Origin: Archegozetes longisetosus
Lineage: Eukaryota; Arthropoda; Arachnida; Sarcoptiformes; Trhypochthoniidae
Direction: 5' to 3'
Assembly (NCBI GenBank): GCA_018873245.2
Contig: JAEMBT020000009.1
Span: 10,803,112-10,867,111 of the forward strand
Length of the DNA: 64,000 nucleotides
In this document: piece by piece, positions 33,346 through 45,670 of the stretch
How positions within the stretch are numbered: the first letter of the stretch is position 1
Layout of the letters: every line of letters begins with the position of its first letter
The notes under the pieces: generated by a model
What the model saw: only the letters and a program-made list of their open reading frames with translations
Database searches by the model: none
Told to the model about the DNA's origin: nothing
Program-made: the position numbers and the translations under genes

Positions 33346-36325
33346 TTATATTTTATTGCGATACCTCCTTTTAGGAACCACTTGTAAAAGAGCCATACAA
33401 TAGTTATCAGAAGTCTTGAAACCAGCGCCTTCTTCTACGAGATATTTCACTACACGCAGACGACCACTCTCAGCAGCTCTTTGTAAAGGAGTCTAATCAT
33501 CACTGTCGGAAGCATTTAAATCAACGCATTTTTCTACGAGATTTTTCACTACATCCAGAGCACCGCTCTCAGCAGCTCTGTGTAAAGGAGTCAAACCATT
33601 ACTGTCGGAAGCATTTAAATCAGCGCCTTTTTCTACGAGATATTTCACTACATCCTGGTTACCGCTCAAAGCAGCCATGTGTAAAGGAGTCGTACCATTA
33701 CCGTTGGAAGCATTGAAATCAGCGCCTTTTTCTACGAGATATTTCACTACATCCAGAGCACCGCTCTCAGCAGCTCTGTGTAAAGGAGTCAAACCATTAC
33801 TGTCGGAAGCATTTAAATCAGCGCCTTTTTCTACGAGATATTTCACTACATCCTGGTTACCGCTCAAAGCAGCCATGTGTAAAGGAGTCGTACCATTACC
33901 GTTGGAAGCATTGAAATCAGCGCCTTTTTCTACGAGATATTTCACTACATCCAGAGCACCCCTCTCAGCAGCCATTTGTAAAGGAGTCGAACCATCACTG
34001 TCGGAAGCATTTAAATCAGCGCCTTTTTCTACGAGATATTTCACTACATCCTGGTTACCGCTCAAAGCAGCCGAGTGTAAAGGAGTCAAACCATCACTGT
34101 TGGAAGCATTGAAATCAGCGCCTCTTTCTACGAGATATTTCACTACATCCAGAGCACGCCTCTCAGCAGCCATGTGTAAAGGAGTCGTACCATTACCGTT
34201 GGAAGCATTGAAATCAGCGCCTCTTTCTACGAGATATTTCACTACATCCAGAGCACCCCTCTCAGCAGCCATGTGTAAAGGAGTCCAGCCATTACTGTTG
34301 GAAGCATTGAAATCAGCGCCTTTTTCTACGAGATATTTCACTACATCCAGAGCACCCCTCTCAGTAGCTTTGTGTAAAGGAGTCCAGCCCCATTTGTCGA
34401 GAGCATTAATAACGATGAAAGCTTGATTCCTAAATATTTAGTTGTGAATGAGTTTTTTAATTTTTTACATTTTTCCATAACGCAGTGCTAGAATGAGTAC
34501 TGTTACAGAAATTTATAAATATTGTCATGAATTCTTAAAAGTGGGTATATCTTTAATCGTGTGGCATGGATCGAGTCAAACTTTTATAATTATGTTCAAA
34601 TATATATTTCTTGTGACGCACTTCTCTTTAATCTCCCTGAGCCATTTAGAAAATTTAACAATATTCGGTGTTTTGATTATAAAAAATCTATGGCACCTTA
34701 TTAGGGGAGATGATAAACTTTACTTAGTTGTTACGGTCTAACCATATTTATAAAATATCCGTAACTGTCCACTTTCACTCTGCACCTTCACTATGATCTT
34801 ACTTTTCTCCTAGATATGTTAAAATAGATTCAATTGCTTTGTAACAACCATTCTCGGCAAGTAAATGTAACAGAGTTTGTTCGTGTTGGCCATACTTTGT
34901 ATAACGGCAATGCTGATCAATTAAAGTACCGTAATTACTTGCATAATCCCAAATAGTTATAATGTGGGTGTGATTTCTTTCTTCTGTGTCGCTATTTATT
35001 AATTCTAGAGCTTTTCTCAAAATTGCTTCTTCTTCATTTTGTTGAGATGACCATGTTCTTATTACTAATTGTACTAGCCTGTGAATGTTCGCCACACCTT
35101 TCTCCATATTAATCATTGAGTATTGGTTAAGCAATTCAACAGCACCACATAGTTTGTCTTCATCTTTTATTAATTTTGAAAACAGTTTCTTAATGTGAAC
35201 CTCATCAGGAGCAAGATAAGCCATGATACTTAAGACACTCAATGCTTCTTGACCATATACTTTTTGTCTAATATTTTCAAGTGTAACTCTCCACGTTATA
35301 AAAGTTGTTTTAGCATAGCGATCACTACCATATGTACAATCAAAATCAAGCAGACTTTCTACCTTTTTATCGTATTCTTCGAGGTAATCACTGATTTTAA
35401 AGTTTTTACTTCCATGGAGCTTCGATTTTTTATTTCTTTGATTGATATAGGATGTTGCTTGTCTCAGAGCTAAAGGGAAGTATTGCAATTTTTCTGCTAA
35501 TTGATTTATCTCCTTTTCTACCAAATTATCCATTACATTTTCTAAAGCTTTTTTTATAAATTGTACAGCCTCCTCTGGTTGTAATACACCTAATTCCATT
35601 ACTTTTATCTCTCCTTCCTCCCCTACATCCCATTCTCGATTACGCGAAGTAATTAAAACATGAGGCTTGTTCTCATCAGGATGTAGATGAGAATAAGACG
35701 GTAGAATTTCTTTTATATTTTCAAACTCCTCGACGTTATCAAAAACAAATAGACTCTTTCGATCCCCAAAGTACCTATATACATCACTGACAATAGATTT
35801 GGTGTCCCTTTCCGGTTCCCTTTCGTCTTTTTTAACTGTAATAGAAATTTTCAACTCTTTAGTAGCGAGTCTGTGGAATGCGTTTTTAATAATTTCTTGT
35901 GTTTCAGCATTAATCCATGACATTTCCGTCATAATATTTCTTGTAATTATAGGCGTACTTTCTAGCTAGTTCACTTTTCCCTACGCCTCCTAAACCACTA
36001 ATAGTGGTAATTTGTGATATTACTACTTGTCTGTTTCCTTCTTGTAACATATCGTGTAAATCTTTAAGGTCCTTAACTCTTCCAGTGAAGTTCTTAACTG
36101 GTTCCCTTACATCAAACCAAATGGGTCTACTTTCGAAAGTTGATTGCTGTTCTTCAGAAACTTGACTGCTATTAAAAACATATTTTACACCAGTCACTTC
36201 ATAATTAGAGTCTCTGGAAGTTCCTTGACCGTCGAATCCAGTCACATTAATATTGAAACTTTAAGATTATATTGAGAAATCAAGTATAATATGCGACTCT
36301 TTCATACTATAACTTACCTCGTCAT
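33346..36325 (-). pseudogene. NB-ARC / ankyrin-repeat STAND protein, two lesions
   Basis: Model: 36325-36318, 36258-34803, 34429-33346 (minus), introns of 59 and 373 bp with GT/AG ends; the tiny first exon (MTS-FN) is tentative. N-terminal linker, then an NB-ARC ATPase: P-loop ISGLGGVGKSELARKYAY, Walker B-like SLFVFDNVE, VLITSRNREW (sensor-like), FPLALRQATSYIN (GLPL-like). A helical region leads into ten ankyrin repeats of 33 aa (TPLH..A..G..DVVKYLVEKGAD). Lesions: at 35925, NVMWINAE is broken by a two-base loss (reads NVMD then stop); at 33493-33495 a TGG of the last repeat is TAG, after which the frame stays open to TAA at 33346-33348. Intact proteins of this type act as signal-sensing switches. 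Without the lesions about 849 aa. Confidence 0.8.
33560..33960 (-). repeat. tandem 198-bp duplication inside the ankyrin array
   Basis: Two ankyrin pairs (one ALSGNQ-type and one AESGAL-type repeat, 2 x 99 bp) are duplicated in tandem with almost no base differences (compare 33602-33799 with 33800-33997). The remaining repeats are more diverged. This points to very recent unequal exchange or gene conversion within the array. Confidence 0.75.
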
Positions 36326-36930
36326 ATTTCAAAATTGTAACAATTTCTAATTTTTTTCTCGCTTTATCTAAAACACATTGAAACATATTAGACAGGAATC
36401 ACTTCGAGTTTTAGTATAATGATTATTTTGACGTATTTAACATTCTTAGGAAACGAATACACTATTCCATCGACTTTCAAAAATGAATGTCTGGAAAATA
36501 AGATTTCACATTTCTTTGATAAACACAATAGTGATTATCATACATCTATAGAAACCATAATGATATCAAAAAATTTATTTTATTTATCCTTAATAATTAA
36601 GTAGATATCAGCAGTTAATACACTTAAGAGATAAATTAGTTATCAACTACACGACAGAATCAAAAGACAATAATATTTATATTGTGAGAGTGGGATTTCA
36701 TATAACTAAAGAACAACTCTTAGACTTTAACAAATATTACCGAACGATTTAGAGCTGAGTCACGTGATTAAAAGCAAACCTCAAACGTAACACAATGAGT
36801 ATTATAGTAAAACATTGATATGGTATATGATTTAATAATATTAATATTCACTTGATTATAACAATAACTTTTCTATTCATTTAGTAGGATTTAATGACGT
36901 AACTACTATTCAATGCAATAGTAATACCCA
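36326..36930. other. AT-rich intergenic, 5-prime side of the NB-ARC gene
   Basis: No further exon recognised. The 61-codon plus-strand frame at 36419-36604 has no motif. Confidence 0.5.
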
Positions 36931-36937
36931 TGCTTAT

Positions 36938-38150
36938 TTGGGTCGAACTAGACTTTACGTTGTCAGAGATTTTCTATATAAGCTTTCTATATAACTAATC
37001 TATAATTTATAGAGTTCAAATATATAAATTTCATTTGCCGCAAGTGATCAGAACTTTGGTAAAAGTCTGAATAATCAAGTATATAGAAAATTTCCGTAAA
37101 ATAAATTTATGGAATCAAATTTCAACTCAAAACGATTGAAATGACCAGAATTTCATTGTTCTGATCACATATTTTGCTGAGACTTCAAAAATTTTTAAAA
37201 TATTAAAAAATTTAGAGTACCAAGATTCTACAGGACGTTGGTCTAAAATAGTACTCCGTTAAAAAAATACATTTTGGAGAAAGTCTTGCCAGGGACGAAA
37301 AGATTATGAAATAAAGTAGCTTTACGGATGTAAGGAGCAAAACTGGATCTGTATAGTTTCATAATCACCGGATCCTGGAACCGCTTTCTCGCGGTGATGG
37401 CGGACATGTGGTTTATAAATGTAGATCAAGTTAAAGATCTAAGCCAATAAATGTGCTGCCACGCCTAAATGCATCATTGGATGCGCCATAGGGGTTGGAC
37501 TGAGCATCTCTCAGGCTATGCTCAGCAGGTTAAGTAAGGCAAGCGGTTCGGCTTAGCAGGTCGAAAGCCGACGGTTTAACCGGAGATCCCTCCCATTTAC
37601 GGCAATGATTGGAAATTCTCCGTATTGGGTCAAAGTAATCCCTCTAAAATAAACCAGCAAAAATAACGTCTCAATAATAACAACTATTATAGTATTTTTA
37701 AAAAGCTATTAATGAATTATTGCTTATAATATCAGTATTTATCTATATTAAGTGAGGAATTTCACATGGTATTAGTTATTTTATAATCTTTCTGTCCTTG
37801 TCAAAACCTTCTTCAAAATGTATTTTTTAACGAGTACTATTTTAGATCAAGGTCCTGTAGGATCTTGGTACTCTAATTTTTTTTAAATTTTGAAGTCTCG
37901 TCAAAATATATGATCAGAACAATGAAATTCTGTTTATTTCATTCGTTTTGAGTTAAAATTTGATTTCATAAATTTATTTTACGGAAATTTTCTATATACT
38001 TGATTATTCGGATTTTTTTACCAAAGTTCTGGTCATTTGTGGCAAATGAAATTTATATATTTGAACTCAGCTTGAGTTGTAGTTTATTTATATAGAACGC
38101 TTATATCGAAAATCTCTAGCCACTTAAAGTCTAATTCAACCCTTATTTGA
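36938..38150. mobile_element. long-TIR element (~320-bp arms) with GC-rich core
   Basis: The left arm 36938-37270 recurs inverted at about 37815-38150. Shared blocks include ATAGAAAATTTCCGTAAAAT (inverse ATTTTACGGAAATTTTCTAT) and CAAATATATAAATTTCAT. The core (37360-37650) is unusually GC-rich and structured, with CGCTTTCTCGCGGTGATGGC and CTCAGGCTATGCTCAG, and loosely resembles the modules at 4490-4740 and 9181-9370. No transposase frame found. Confidence 0.8.
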
Positions 38151-39588
38151 ATGGCAATCTTACCTTCAAAATTGATTATTAACTGTCCCTATTCTGTTAC
38201 TATTGTATGTTTTGACAGGAAGCAAATCAGATGGAATACTTGCTTCCAAATACCAAAGTTTATTCAAAGACTGAATGCGAAAGCGTAGCTAAAAAATTTT
38301 ATCCATTTATTTGATTTAATATTTATATATTAAAAAATTGACTTTATGTTTAAATCTATAAGTGATGTCAATAGTGTTTAGAAATAGTTTTATACTAATT
38401 AAATAAATTGATACTAATTTCTAAAATTTATTTATATTAAAAGAGATACACAAATTTGAAATATTTAGTTTTGGTGATAGGCTATAATTTGAAAATATGT
38501 CTAATATAAGCAAAAATTTAAATATATAGGAAATTACGTTTTTACACAATCACTAAACTGTCTAAATTTAGAACGGACCCGATGTAAAATCGGATATTTT
38601 AAGAGTAGAAAAATTTAAACTAAAAGACTAGCATTCTTATCGTCAGCAATTTCTTTGCCAACTTCTCCGTTATCACCAATAATAAAAGCCGCTATTTGTT
38701 ATTTCGATCCTAAGTTAACTGAGATAAACACTAAACACAGCACTAAATTTTGTGACACTACGAGTTTTTAAATAATCGGATAGATAACTCGAACATAAAA
38801 TATGTTGAGCGTTTTGGACCGATCAATACAATAGTTACCGGCTTCATAGGAGCTGTTCAATTGATAGCCATATACTCTTCATGGAATTACTTAAAGTCGT
38901 CCTGAAAAGAGTGCTGCCATAAATTTGTAGACAACAAAGCCTCAGTCAAATGCAATGATTGCCCAGCGTTAAGAACCATAGATTGATTACCAACTGAAAC
39001 ACTTTCAGTCTTTTCTCAATTCTTGACTTTATAACCAACTTTTTGCTAAGAATACTATCGTTAAACTGATTTACATACATCTCATAAATGATAAACCAGA
39101 CAAAGCACTCGTTCTATCATCTGACGGTTGGATATATCGGAGATGACTTAGAGTAATTTCGTTCATTAAATCATTTCAACTGATTTCATTAGTGATAATA
39201 AAGTGGACAGCAACAATAAGTTTTAAAATATATTACAAAATGCGTTCATTCATGTGAAAAATGTTCATTTCGAATCGATAAATTAGATACAAAACTGATT
39301 CATGTGATTAAAGCATTCACATATCGATGAACTTGATTATAAAAAGTCTATTCTCATTTTTTTCATATATTTTTTAGTTCAGAATATGTATAGACTGCAT
39401 CCCGACAGTCGGTGAACGACCAAAAGTTTTAAATTATTTTCGAACTTTTACTCAAGTTTCAAATTACAGATGAAAATAATGTCTGTATATGAAACGGTTC
39501 CAGTTCTGTTCGCTGACATCTTAAAAAATGAATATAGGCTTTACATTTATAATACAATCTAAATGAACAACTTAACACAACATTATAT
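38151..39588. other. AT-rich intergenic
   Basis: No gene, RNA or clear repeat recognised over about 1.4 kb. Confidence 0.5.
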
Positions 39589-39590
39589 TA

Positions 39591-40264
39591 CACCGTCCGG
39601 CATAAGTTACGCAAAATTTAAAAAATTAATTACAAAAAAACTACAAGTGATATCAAACTCAAATAAGTTGCATTTTACTCAGAAATGTATAAAATTTAAT
39701 GAATAAGGGTTTCAAAATGTTTTCCATCATTGACTACTAAATGCTGAAGGCGTTCCTGAAAGGCTTCGCAAGCCCTATGTCTCATCTCATCTGGGATGGC
39801 CAAAATGACTTCTTTAATGAGTTCTTCAAATTGTTCCAGATTCTCAATACGATTTTCATAAACTTTATCCTTTACATATACCCATAGGAAGAAATCGCAG
39901 ACATTCAAATCAGGGCTGTAAGGGGGCCAATCGATGCCACCTCCCGTGCGCTTCTCTGCGTCCAATCCAATAATTCTTCAATGATTGATTCAATAAATCA
40001 AAGTGATGTCTTGGCCAAATTTTGTCTTGAATTTTCTCAATGTTGCCGTCGGCGAACGTCCATTTTCGTAATAAATTTGGATGATAGCGATCCTTTCTTC
40101 GATGGTGTACACAATCTTAGCAGACGCCATTTTGGTCAAAAAAAAATACTCTCGAAAAAACTTGATAATATGCTGTAAATAATTTTTTATATTTGATATC
40201 ACTTGATATCAAATCTATTAGGTGGCGCTCTTTCAGAATTTTGCGTAACTTATGCCGGACCCTG
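39591..40264 (-). mobile_element. mariner-type element with internal deletion
   Basis: Ends CACCGTCCGGCATAAGTTAC (39591) and inverse GTAACTTATGCCGGACCCTG (to 40264); 26 of 28 terminal bases pair, and TA flanks both ends (39589-39590, 40265-40266). On the minus strand the N-terminus (MASAKIVYTIEERIAIIQIY) and C-terminus (WPPYSPDLNVCDFFLW then AIPDEMRHRACEAF) of a transposase remain, but the middle, including the first two catalytic Asp residues, is missing. At 674 bp it is about half the expected length. It could only move with a transposase supplied elsewhere. Confidence 0.9.
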
Positions 40265-40266
40265 TA

Positions 40267-41479
40267 CATTACATAATCTAATAAAACGGTTGAAATTGAG
40301 ATAAGTGGAAAATTGACGAATTTTATAAAAATGACTTTTATCAGTAACCAGGCTGTCGGTGTACAGAGCCCGGTCTATTTAAAGCATGTAGGGAAAATCA
40401 TAATTTCTTTCATTGATTTCTCTTTTGTCTCAATTCTTACTTCGTTTTGCTTTTTTACTTTTCTCTTCATTTCTTAAGCCTTTTGTTTCCCAAATATGAT
40501 GAAGAAGTCAGTGAATTATCGTTTAAATAAATTAAAACTTCAGACATTTATATTTTAGCTAATTGAAAAAGTTTTAGAATAAATAAATGTTCTCCATATC
40601 GTCGCTTTGGAGCTATATTGTCGTATCTCTGGAATAACATTATGGATACAACAGCATAGTTCTAAGGCGATGATATATTAACACGTTTTAAAGAATGTAT
40701 TTAAAGGTATCCGTTTTCAGGTAAAAGTACTGTTTAGTATGCTTTTTATGAACCAATTTACATAATAACAGTAATTATCGCTCTAGTTTGATGCGAAATC
40801 TTTTGAAATGTTTGTCAATGCTTTGTATAATTATTTGATCGCACGTTAAACAGACAATTCAGCATATTTTGCTGTTGGAATAAAATTAAGCACTTTAGTG
40901 CCTAAATTTCAAGAATTAGCATTTTTTACTTGATTTTCAAAATTGCCTTTTTTTAAACTTTTTACCTCATGCAATCAGATATGCTAAAAGTTTAAGCTTT
41001 AAATGAATGAACAGCATTATATGATACAAAGTTTTGTGTAATTCTTTCAAAATTGTGTGTAATCTTAACATAAACACTAACAATAGAATAGGCTTTATGA
41101 CCCTGAAGATCAGTAAACACTCGTTCGCTTCCAAGAAATGAGTGCCGAGCACTCTTTTTTCCCAAGCGTTAATGCTAAACAACCCTCGAGTGTGAGGGTG
41201 CACGTCAAGCGTAGCCAACATTGGTTTTAATAATGGCTCGTCTTACCAAAATAGGGGCACTCAATCTTGAGACTTATGATTATCACATTAAACTTTATCA
41301 TAAATTTGAGACCTTGAATAATATCTGAATTTTAACCCGAAGGTAAAATGAAAAATCTCGTAGAATCTTCATTCGATCAGAAATCAAATTATTGACTTAT
41401 CGTTATTTGAAAGAATAAGTTAATTGAATGCTGTAAAGACATGTTTCGCTGATTGGTCATTTAACATATTCTTTCAGCA
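40267..41479. other. AT-rich intergenic
   Basis: No gene recognised. The minus-strand frame at 40967-41221 lacks any motif. Confidence 0.5.
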
Positions 41480-42415
41480 AACTAGCAAATAATTTTTTCA
41501 AAAATTTTTAAAATGGGCCCTATGGACAATTCGATTATTTCAAAATATCATTTGACCCCCTCCCTTCGAATTTAGCCTTGAATCTGGTCAATAAATCGAT
41601 ATAAATCAGGGAATAATTACAGTAAAGAATTAAAGTGTTTGAAGACCTCAAAGGTAGTTAAAATTAAATAATAATTTTTAGTTTTAAGTATATGTATATA
41701 TGGTAAAAATAGGGTTAAGACACCACGAATCACGTTTTATTGATTCCTTTGATGGAGGATTTATAATTATTCTACTTTGACTCAATTTCATATTCATCAT
41801 TTGTCTTATCGATGTTATGTATTTCATTACTGCTGAAGATCTGTTCTAAGCGTATTGCAGATTTGAATGGTGTTTCGGAGTATCTTTCGAATCCTATACA
41901 CCATATAAAGCTAGTAGTGTGTAAATACATACCTAAAGTTCTTAATCCAGATTTGCACCTGCACAGATACCTCTTTATTGAATTATAACCAGTACCGTTA
42001 TGTTTACCTCAATATTTCTTCTACTTTTCAGCATTTATCACCGTTTTTCGGATAATTCCCTGATTTTTGTCTAGAATTTTTCCTGTTTTCTGGAACTTCC
42101 CCTTATACTATTAGTTTTCTATTTTCGACATAATTTTTCATAAAATAGAATTGATAAGATCCGATTCGTGGGGTCTTGTCTATATTTTTTCCATATATAC
42201 ACATACCTGAAGCCAAAAAATCATTCAATTCTGACTGCCTTTTAGATCTCCAAACACTTTAATTCTTTACTGAAATTATTTTCTAATTTTGTCAATTTGT
42301 TGACCAAACATAAAAATTAAATTCGAGGGGGCGGGGGTCAGATGATTTTTTGAAGCAATTGTCTATAGAGCCCATTATAAAAAAAACTTTGAGAAAACTT
42401 ATTTCTTCTAAACTA
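41480..42415. repeat. long inverted-repeat element (~290-bp arms)
   Basis: Arms at about 41490-41780 and 42130-42410. Shared blocks include AGTAAAGAATTAAAGTGTTT (inverse AAACACTTTAATTCTTTACT), GGGCCCTATGGACAATT with AATTGTCTATAGAGCCC, and GACACCACGAATC with GATTCGTGGGGTC. The centre is short and non-coding. A non-autonomous foldback; class unknown. Confidence 0.8.
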
Positions 42416-43080
42416 CATTATATAGGAATTTTTTACTAAAATATTCTAGGGGAATACATGAGAGATCAAAGAAATAGATTAAAATATTCAACTGACTGCT
42501 CACTCACAATGTCTTAATGCCACTTATTCTTTATGTTCTTCAGACACATTCCTGTTTAAAACAAATCAAAATTATAGTCACTTATTAGTGTTTTAAACTG
42601 TGTTTTGAAATATTGAATAAAATTTGTTCGTAAAGAGTTTGGTTTTGAGTTATTGAAAGCAAAGTTATAGCAAAACTTTATTAAATGTCTAATCAAAACT
42701 TGTATAACTATTCATGAATAGAACATTATTTTAATTGAATCCACTCAATGTAATACAAAATAGTTTTGAAAGTATTTGATAAGTGATGAGATCCAAAGTA
42801 GCTCTCAATCAAAACTTAAACACTTCTAAGATTCTGTGATTCCATCAACTTCATCTATGTTTTTATTGGAGTCAATCCATTAGAGCTAAAGTAAGATTAA
42901 GTGAAATTCATTATAATCAAATAATAATTGACTCATATTATATCAATTCTAAGATGATTTTCTTAGTCCTCATAAATAAGAGAGTGTGACAAATGTTCAG
43001 CATTAGTATGTCGTGGGATCAATGTTATAGAGGGATCAGTAACTGAAATAACATTACAGTAGTGATGTATAACTTAGAAA
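42416..43080. other. AT-rich intergenic
   Basis: No gene or repeat recognised. Confidence 0.5.
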
Positions 43081-43084
43081 TTTT

Positions 43085-43660
43085 TAGTTTGTCTCGTCTT
43101 AGTCTTAGCCTTATAGTCACAAATTTCATTTCTCTTATCTTAGTCTTAGTCTTGATGCCAGAATTTTAGTTTAGCTTATCTTAGTCTTAATCTTATAGTA
43201 AAAAATTTTCGTTTTGCTTATCTTTTGCTTAGTCTTACCACCTGTGTTAGCTATCTCTTTATAACATCTATTAAAACATTTTGAAATTTTTTATTATTTA
43301 ATATGTTTCATAAAATGATCAATAGACTAAAAAACAAAGCGCAAAGACACTCACTATTAAAATGTAATGTAATAGGAGCGCAATTGTTTACCTAGTGCTT
43401 TACAAATGGTTTTATAATTGAAAACTTCAAAAAATGAATCATTTCTAATGGATTAGATGACAGTATTTGTATCTAAACTTCTGACTTTGTCTTAGTCTTA
43501 GTCTTACTCATATAAATCTGTTTCACTTGTCTTAGTATTAGTCTTAATTTGAAAATCCAATAATCATTTGTCTGACTTAGTCTTAGTCTTAAGCCAAACG
43601 ATTTTAATATGTTTTATTTTGCTTAGTCTTATTCTTCGTCTTAAGCTTATAGTTGCAAGA
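43085..43660. repeat. degenerate CTTAGT-type hexamer repeat array, interrupted
   Basis: Two clusters (43090-43240 and 43485-43650) of variants of GTCTTAGTCTTAGTCTTA and TTTAGTCTTAG, separated by 250 bp of ordinary sequence. They sit directly beyond the 3-prime end of the hAT transposase at 43741-45670 and may be a subterminal repeat of that element or a minisatellite. Confidence 0.65.
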
Positions 43661-43740
43661 TTTCAAAACTCAAACTCGAGGACAAAATAAATTATTGAGA
43701 TATTGAATTAAATATCATTTATTTTACAAAATTGAACAAA

Positions 43741-45670
43741 TTACAATAAACTTATAGGAGCATTATATTTCAGAGCAGACTTCGCTGCTTTAATAATTAG
43801 AACATTTGTTTTTACATATTCGTAAAATGATTCACAAGACATAGAAAAGTTAACTTTTGTACAAATTTCAGCTTTGACTTGTTCAACTGATAATCTATTT
43901 CTTTCATCCCACCATAAATTTTTCATTATGCTAAAAAGTCTTTCGACGAAATCATTTCCTATTGGAATTACTAAAACAACTTCGATTATCTTAAAAATAT
44001 TTGGTGATTTAATATTCTTTAAAATTTTGCACCAAACTTGATCATTAGTTAAGTCTTTATCTCTTCTAATTTTAGAGAGTGTTTGATTTAAATCATAACA
44101 TTCTTCAAATAATTTATCTGCATCAATTTCGATACCTAATTGTTCACTAACATCTAATAAATTTTCATATTCTATTTTTGATTTTTAAGATCGAAAATTG
44201 ACAATTTCTTGAAAATAGAGTTTTCATAGTCAAACCATTTTGATAAATAATCAATAGCTCTTTGGTACGCTAAATCAGCAGCTAAATAAAATTCTTTTCT
44301 ATCATTCTCAGAGAAAAATTCAAGTTCTTTCTTTACTTCACTACCGTAAAATTTGGCATTCTTTCTATTCTCTATTCTTGATTTTAAATTTTTCATTATA
44401 CCATAGAGATGAGTAGTATTTGTTGATTTTGATTCAAGTATCAAAATAGTTTCATGAAAAAGAAGCATATAATTATGAGACCAAAGTAAATATAGTTCAA
44501 GCTTACTTATTCTATTGAGATATTCAATTAAATAAACGAAATTATAGAATAAAGTTGGTAAAATATTTTTCAAATTTTCATCTGAAAAAATGTTTTAATT
44601 TGGTCTTTGTTTCGATGAAATCGGTCAATTGCTGGATATAAACTTAACCATCGTATCGGAATATAATTAAGAATTTTCATAAAATCATGAGATTCATCAT
44701 AAAAATTTTTCAGCTTTGCAACCCTTTTTGATGAAGTTGAGAAATGAGAATATAGTTGTGTTGTAAAACTTTGTATATCAACATCCGGTTTCAATTTCAT
44801 GAAAGAATATTTCGCTGGATTATGAATGATATGACAATGACAGTTAGCTTTCACAATTTTGGAGTTAAGATCAACTAATTTTGTATAAACTAAATTATGT
44901 ATTCCATAATTTACAGACGTATTATCACCCCCATATGATATCATATCTCTTATTTTTAAATCATTTTTATGTAAAGTTTCCTTAATATTTTCAAAAATTT
45001 CATTAGAAGATTTATTAGAATCCGAATAAAAATCAAGAATGAAATTCGTTACCCTGTTATTCATATCAAAATATCTAATTGCTATTGGAAAACACTTAAT
45101 TTCTCCCTTGTTTGAAGAGTCACTAGATAGTGAAAACTTGCTATTATTCTGTCGAATTATATCTAAATGCTTTTTTACCGAAAATCGACTTAAAACATTT
45201 CCAACAATTTTAGTTAATTTAGTCCGACCTGCTTTTGTTTGCTTACATATTTTTGAATCATTAAAAACCTTATGAGAATCTCTAATACCGCATTCTGTCG
45301 ATAAATAACTGTGATGATGCATGATACCATGATACAAAAGGCAAATCTCAGCAGTAGCAACTTCATCTGCATCTCTACAATCTGGATTTACATACAAAAA
45401 ATCTTTAATTGATTGAGACAATCTAGTACCAAGAATTTTTTCTTTATGCTCTCTTTTATTTGCATGAGAGGTAAGGGCTGAAGCACCTTGATATTTTACA
45501 TTAATTATATCTTGAGAACAGAACTTACATAAAGTAGTTTCATCGTTGCTTTTATTTCGCTCAATCCAATTCTTAAATCTTTCATCTTGTTCCCAACCAA
45601 CCAGATATGTGCAAGTTATCTTCTCTTTTCCATTCTTTTGTATTTTCTCTCGTTTTTTACTTTTTCCATT
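43741..45670 (-). CDS. hAT transposase (ZBED5/ZMYM-like), near-intact
   Basis: Minus-strand reading from about 45670 (NGKSKKREKIQKNGKEK) gives a CxxC...H...H-type finger (CKFCSQDI then SHANKREH), a hAT core (DMISYGGDNTSVNYG, VKANCHCHIIHNPAKYSF, IRWLSLYPAIDRF), and a C-terminal dimerisation end IPIGNDFVERLFSIMKNLWW. Two one-base losses split it: T7 to T6 at 44585-44590 and A6 to A5 at 44175-44179 (given as plus-strand runs). With these restored the reading is continuous to the stop at 43741 with about 640 codons. A possible acceptor (ATTATAG) at its 5-prime end suggests an upstream exon (about 45740-45830), not resolved. A fragment of the same family is at 59280-59537. Confidence 0.75.

Noticed and set aside
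33677-34426. A 249-codon open frame on the plus strand across the ankyrin region
   Set aside because: It is the antisense of the 99-bp ankyrin repeats. Its periodic peptide simply mirrors the repeat array, and the minus strand encodes the recognisable ankyrin consensus.
33346-34430. CRISPR-like array because of regular near-identical 99-bp units
   Set aside because: The units are coding ankyrin repeats in an uninterrupted frame, in a eukaryotic gene with introns.
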